The notes below the pieces were generated by a model that saw only the letters and a list, made by a program, of their open reading frames with translations, had not been told where the DNA came from and made no database searches. 8,883 bases of DNA from Spirochaetota bacterium (GTDB lineage Bacteria; Spirochaetota; Leptospiria; Turneriellales; Turneriellaceae), in the NCBI GenBank assembly GCA_963205035.1, contig CAUJII010000168.1, positions 1 to 8,883 of the forward strand, read 5' to 3'. How positions within the stretch are numbered: position 1 is the stretch's first letter; every line of letters begins with the position of its first letter. Made by a program: the position numbers and the translations under genes. Below are positions 6,419 to 8,883 of the stretch, piece after piece.

Positions 6419-7480
6419 ATGCGTTCGTTGTGGCAGCTCGTCTTGATGCACTCACGCGAGTTCTTTCGCGACTGGGAAATTATCCTGTGGTCGGTCCTTT
6501 TGCCGGTTGCGATGAGTTGGATCTTGGGCGTCGCGTTTGTGCAAAAAAAAGTGATGACGCGGCAGGTTGCCGTCGTGGGCGACTTGCAGAAGAGCAGCGA
6601 GCTGCGCGAGGTCATCAATGAAATCGAGAACAGGAATATTTCGAGACCGCATAAAAGTAACGACCATAGCGTCTTCCGTTTTTCGTTCATTACGAATGAA
6701 GAAGCGTTGAAGCTCCTCCGCCAAGGAAAAATTGTTCTCTTTATCGAACTCTCGCCCAAAGGAGTCTTGCATTTCCATTTAGACCCCGCGAATGAAACCT
6801 CGTATCTTTCCTATCTGATCCTGTCGCGCCGCTTGAGCAAAGAACGCGTCGCCATCGAAGTTACTCCCATCACGACGCATGGCAACCGCTACATCGATTT
6901 TTTGATACCGGGGCTTATCGCACTCGGCATTATGAACTCGTGCCTCTGGGGCATCGGCTATGTTCTCATCGAATACCGCATGAAAAAACTCATGCGCCGC
7001 ATGATAGCTACGCCTGTTCGTAAATCTGTCATCTTGGCGTCTTTTTTTCTCTCACGCGTTGGGATTAGCTTCGTTGAAGCTCTACTCTTGTTCTGTTTCG
7101 GTTATTGGTACTTCGACTTTCAAATTCAAGGGGGAATAATCCCCCTTCTCACTCTTTTTGTGTCGGGTAGCATTGCATTCGGTGGCTTAGCCTTCTTGCT
7201 CGCGTCTCGTGCAGACAACACCCGCACAGGCAATGGGATTATCAACGCTTTCTCAATCCCTCTGATGTTGGCGTCGGGTATTTTCTTTAGTTACGCAAAT
7301 TTTCCCGAGGCGATTCAAGGCGTCTTGCAGTTCTCTCCTTTAGCGCTCTTGGCAGATAGCTTGCGCACCGTATTTAATTCCGAAGTACTCTGGTCGGAAT
7401 TGCTGCTGCCGATAGCACTACTCAATCTCTTCGGCGTCTTTTGCTTTTCAATCAGCCTAAAGATTTTCCGGTGGCATTAG
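6419..7480 (+). CDS. ABC-2 type transporter permease
   Basis: 353 aa from ATG 6419 (GTG 6410 would add three residues but overlaps the ribosome binding site). Architecture is typical of ABC-2 exporters: a short cytoplasmic N-terminus with R-E-F-F-R-D at 13-18, a first membrane helix at about 20-41, a large extracytoplasmic domain at about 42-158 and five more helices at about 160-184, 203-227, 240-262, 272-293 and 327-349. The cytoplasmic segment Y-R-M-K-K-L-M-R-R-M-I-A-T-P-V-R-K-S at 186-203, between helices 2 and 3, is the conserved coupling region where the ATPase docks. The soluble domain contains V-A-V-V-G-D followed by a helix and L-R-Q-G-K-I-V-L-F-I-E, as in the periplasmic domain of YhhJ/LinL-like half-permeases. 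It would homodimerise in the inner membrane and pair with the ATPase upstream. Six helices and one ATPase suggest a simple exporter; substrate unknown. It ends 2 bp before the fapA-like gene. Confidence 0.93.
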   Translation: MRSLWQLVLMHSREFFRDWEIILWSVLLPVAMSWILGVAFVQKKVMTRQVAVVGDLQKSSELREVINEIENRNISRPHKSNDHSVFRFSFITNEEALKLLRQGKIVLFIELSPKGVLHFHLDPANETSYLSYLILSRRLSKERVAIEVTPITTHGNRYIDFLIPGLIALGIMNSCLWGIGYVLIEYRMKKLMRRMIATPVRKSVILASFFLSRVGISFVEALLLFCFGYWYFDFQIQGGIIPLLTLFVSGSIAFGGLAFLLASRADNTRTGNGIINAFSIPLMLASGIFFSYANFPEAIQGVLQFSPLALLADSLRTVFNSEVLWSELLLPIALLNLFGVFCFSISLKIFRWH

Positions 7481-7482
7481 AG

Positions 7483-8883
7483 ATGGCTGAAAACGAAATG
7501 ACACGCAAGCTCTTAGAAGAGCTGGAATCTTCGCAAAACGGCAGCTTCGAGCTTCTCGAAGAGCAGGGTAAGGCTGTCCTCAAAATTTTCAATCCACAAG
7601 GCGACGGCAGACCAGTCCATCCGACAGATTTGATGAACCGACTGCGCTCGATGCAAATTGTCGTCGATAAAGGCGTGGCATTAGACCGGCTCATAAAGCA
7701 AACGCAAGAAGGTAAGCTTGCAGAAGGCGCGGCGCATGTGCTGGGCGACTGGCCGAAAATTGCCGAACGACGCGATGCGACGGTCGAGGTGCAAGTTTCT
7801 TCCGACCACACTTCGGCGCAGGTTTTTGTCGATCCCCCGGAAGGCGGCGGCAAGAGGCTCACCTTAGAAAATTTGAAGTTCTTGTTGAAAGACCACGGCA
7901 TCATCAAGGGGATTGACGAAAGCGTTCTAAAAGAAGTCGTCGAAAAACCGATTTACAAAAGGCTTGTCAAGGTCGCCGAGGGGAAGCCACCTGTGCGCGG
8001 CGAAAATGGATACGTCAGGCCGCTTTTCGAGACGATGGTGAAGCCGAAACAGAGCGTTAAAGAAAAGAAAATAGACTATAAAGAAGTGAACCTCATTAAA
8101 TCGGCAAAGGCGGGCGAGGTGATCGCAGAGCTTGTCGACGCGACGAAGGGCACGCCGGGTTATTCGGTGGCCGCCCAAATTTTGCAACCCGAGCCGGGCA
8201 TACCCGCAAAATTTAATACCGGCGCGAATGTTGAAATTTCTGCAGACGGTAAGAAACTGCTTTCTAAAATCGAGGGCCGACCCGTCATGGAAAGTTCGGG
8301 TCGCATCCGCGTCGATGAAGTCATTTATCTAAAGAACGTCGATTACTCCACGGGCAACGTCGACTTTCCGGGTTCGGTTATCGTCGAAGACTCTGTTGCC
8401 GACGGTTTCAAGCTCCACGCTTCAGGTAGCATCATCTTGCAGAGCAGTGTGGGTGTTTGCGACATCAGCGCGGGCAAGGATATTATTCTTTCGGCCGGTT
8501 TCATGGGGCGCGGCGAAGGGAAGATTGTTTCCGAAGGCGACGTTTACGCGCGCTTTGTGGAACAAGGGACAATCATTGCCAAGGGCTCTATTTTCATCTC
8601 TGAAGCATCGCTCCATTCGCGCCTCGTTGCAGGCAATTCGATTACCGTTAAGGGGGGGCGCGGCGACATCACAGGCGGCGATGCAAGCGCGGGTAATTTT
8701 GTTCATTGTACGAAGCTCGGTGGCGCAGGCGAAACAAAGACGACAATAACCGTGGGGATTGATCCCGCGTTACGCGACACTATCGAAGAAATCAAGAATG
8801 CTTTGAAAGCGAAGCAAGAAACGTTAGAGAAGATTCGTATAAGCCTTAACCGTGTCAACGAGGTGCTCAAGAAGCGCGCTCTC
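7483..8883 (+). CDS. fapA: FapA / DUF342 family protein, N-terminal 467 residues (runs off the window)
   Basis: Open from ATG 7483 to the last base, so the C-terminus is missing; ATG 7498 is an alternative start. The N-terminal part holds two similar modules, each an extended strand, a Gly-rich turn and a helix: residues 30-73 (F-N-P-Q-G-D-G-R-P-V...) and 100-155 (V-D-P-P-E-G-G-G-K-R-L...). A segment at 157-215 follows with A-E-G-K-P-P-V-R-G-E-N-G-Y. The DUF342/FapA core starts with G223-T-P-G-Y-S and continues through E-G-R-P and D-Y-S-T-G-N-V-D-F-P-G-S (287-298). Its right-handed beta-helix has repeats such as S-A-G-K-D-I-I-L, S-E-G-D-V-Y-A-R-F-V-E and V-A-G-N-S-I-T-V-K (about 298-425). A charged helix, probably coiled coil, begins at about 427. 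No signal peptide or membrane helix is visible. Family members have been linked to flagellar assembly and cell-surface organisation, and the fold resembles polymer-forming bactofilins. The role here is uncertain. It is the last visible gene of the aspS unit, 2 bp after the permease. Confidence 0.9.
   Translation, partial: MAENEMTRKLLEELESSQNGSFELLEEQGKAVLKIFNPQGDGRPVHPTDLMNRLRSMQIVVDKGVALDRLIKQTQEGKLAEGAAHVLGDWPKIAERRDATVEVQVSSDHTSAQVFVDPPEGGGKRLTLENLKFLLKDHGIIKGIDESVLKEVVEKPIYKRLVKVAEGKPPVRGENGYVRPLFETMVKPKQSVKEKKIDYKEVNLIKSAKAGEVIAELVDATKGTPGYSVAAQILQPEPGIPAKFNTGANVEISADGKKLLSKIEGRPVMESSGRIRVDEVIYLKNVDYSTGNVDFPGSVIVEDSVADGFKLHASGSIILQSSVGVCDISAGKDIILSAGFMGRGEGKIVSEGDVYARFVEQGTIIAKGSIFISEASLHSRLVAGNSITVKGGRGDITGGDASAGNFVHCTKLGGAGETKTTITVGIDPALRDTIEEIKNALKAKQETLEKIRISLNRVNEVLKKRAL

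Noticed and set aside
7128..7147. Perfect 8-bp stem with a 4-nt loop (AAGGGGGA / TCCCCCTT)
   Set aside because: Inside the permease, encoding a Gly-Gly-Ile-Ile-Pro membrane segment; no U-tract follows and the frame continues, so it is not a terminator. Probably coincidental.
8652..8658. Run of seven G in the fapA-like gene, a possible phase-variable tract
   Set aside because: The frame is intact across it and it encodes a Gly-Gly turn of the beta-helix; seven G is short for slipped-strand switching and there is no other sign of phase variation.
1..8883. CRISPR array, tRNA/rRNA genes, transposase or toxin-antitoxin pair
   Set aside because: No regularly spaced repeats, cloverleaf or transposase motifs were seen on either strand; only three copies of one 21-bp arm are present.

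Overview
The window reads as a stretch of a mid-GC Gram-negative chromosome. All confidently called genes lie on the plus strand and are tightly packed. A lipoprotein with a spirochaete-like lipobox, a stand-alone heptose-7-phosphate kinase (implying lipopolysaccharide) and a FapA/DUF342 protein together suggest a spirochaete of the Leptospirales, perhaps Turneriella-like. This placement is inference from gene content; there is no rRNA or tRNA in the window to settle it.

Layout. Positions 1-208 hold no confident gene. They contain a possible beginning of a leftward cysteine-motif protein, a solitary 21-bp repeat arm (121-141) and a weak promoter-like box. Next comes a two-gene unit: an uncharacterised lipoprotein (209-1249) and, 3 bp later, a DHH/DHHA1 phosphoesterase of the NrnA type (1253-2305). 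A 297-bp intergenic gap follows, nearly filled by a 249-bp imperfect palindrome (2325-2573). Its 21-bp arms are perfect inverted copies of each other and match the solitary arm at 121-141 with one mismatch. The second unit is aspS (2603-4441), heptose kinase rfaE1/hldA (4449-5456), an ABC-transporter ATPase starting at TTG (5458-6402), its ABC-2 permease (6419-7480) and a fapA-like gene (7483 to the window end, open). Gaps between these five genes are 1-16 bp, so they are very probably one transcript.

How the genes fit together. AspRS charges tRNA-Asp, and NrnA clears 2-5 nt RNA fragments and/or dephosphorylates pAp. RfaE1 makes heptose-1,7-bisphosphate for LPS inner-core heptose. The ATPase and permease form one ABC-2 exporter of unknown substrate. 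FapA is a putative surface/flagellar-associated or polymerising beta-helix protein. The genes share no obvious single pathway; the unit looks like a housekeeping/envelope operon.

No mobile element protein, CRISPR array or clear defence system was found. The most unusual signals are the palindromic repeat with its third arm copy, the placement of that arm in the same orientation upstream of both operons, and the lipoprotein form of an otherwise uncharacterised protein family.
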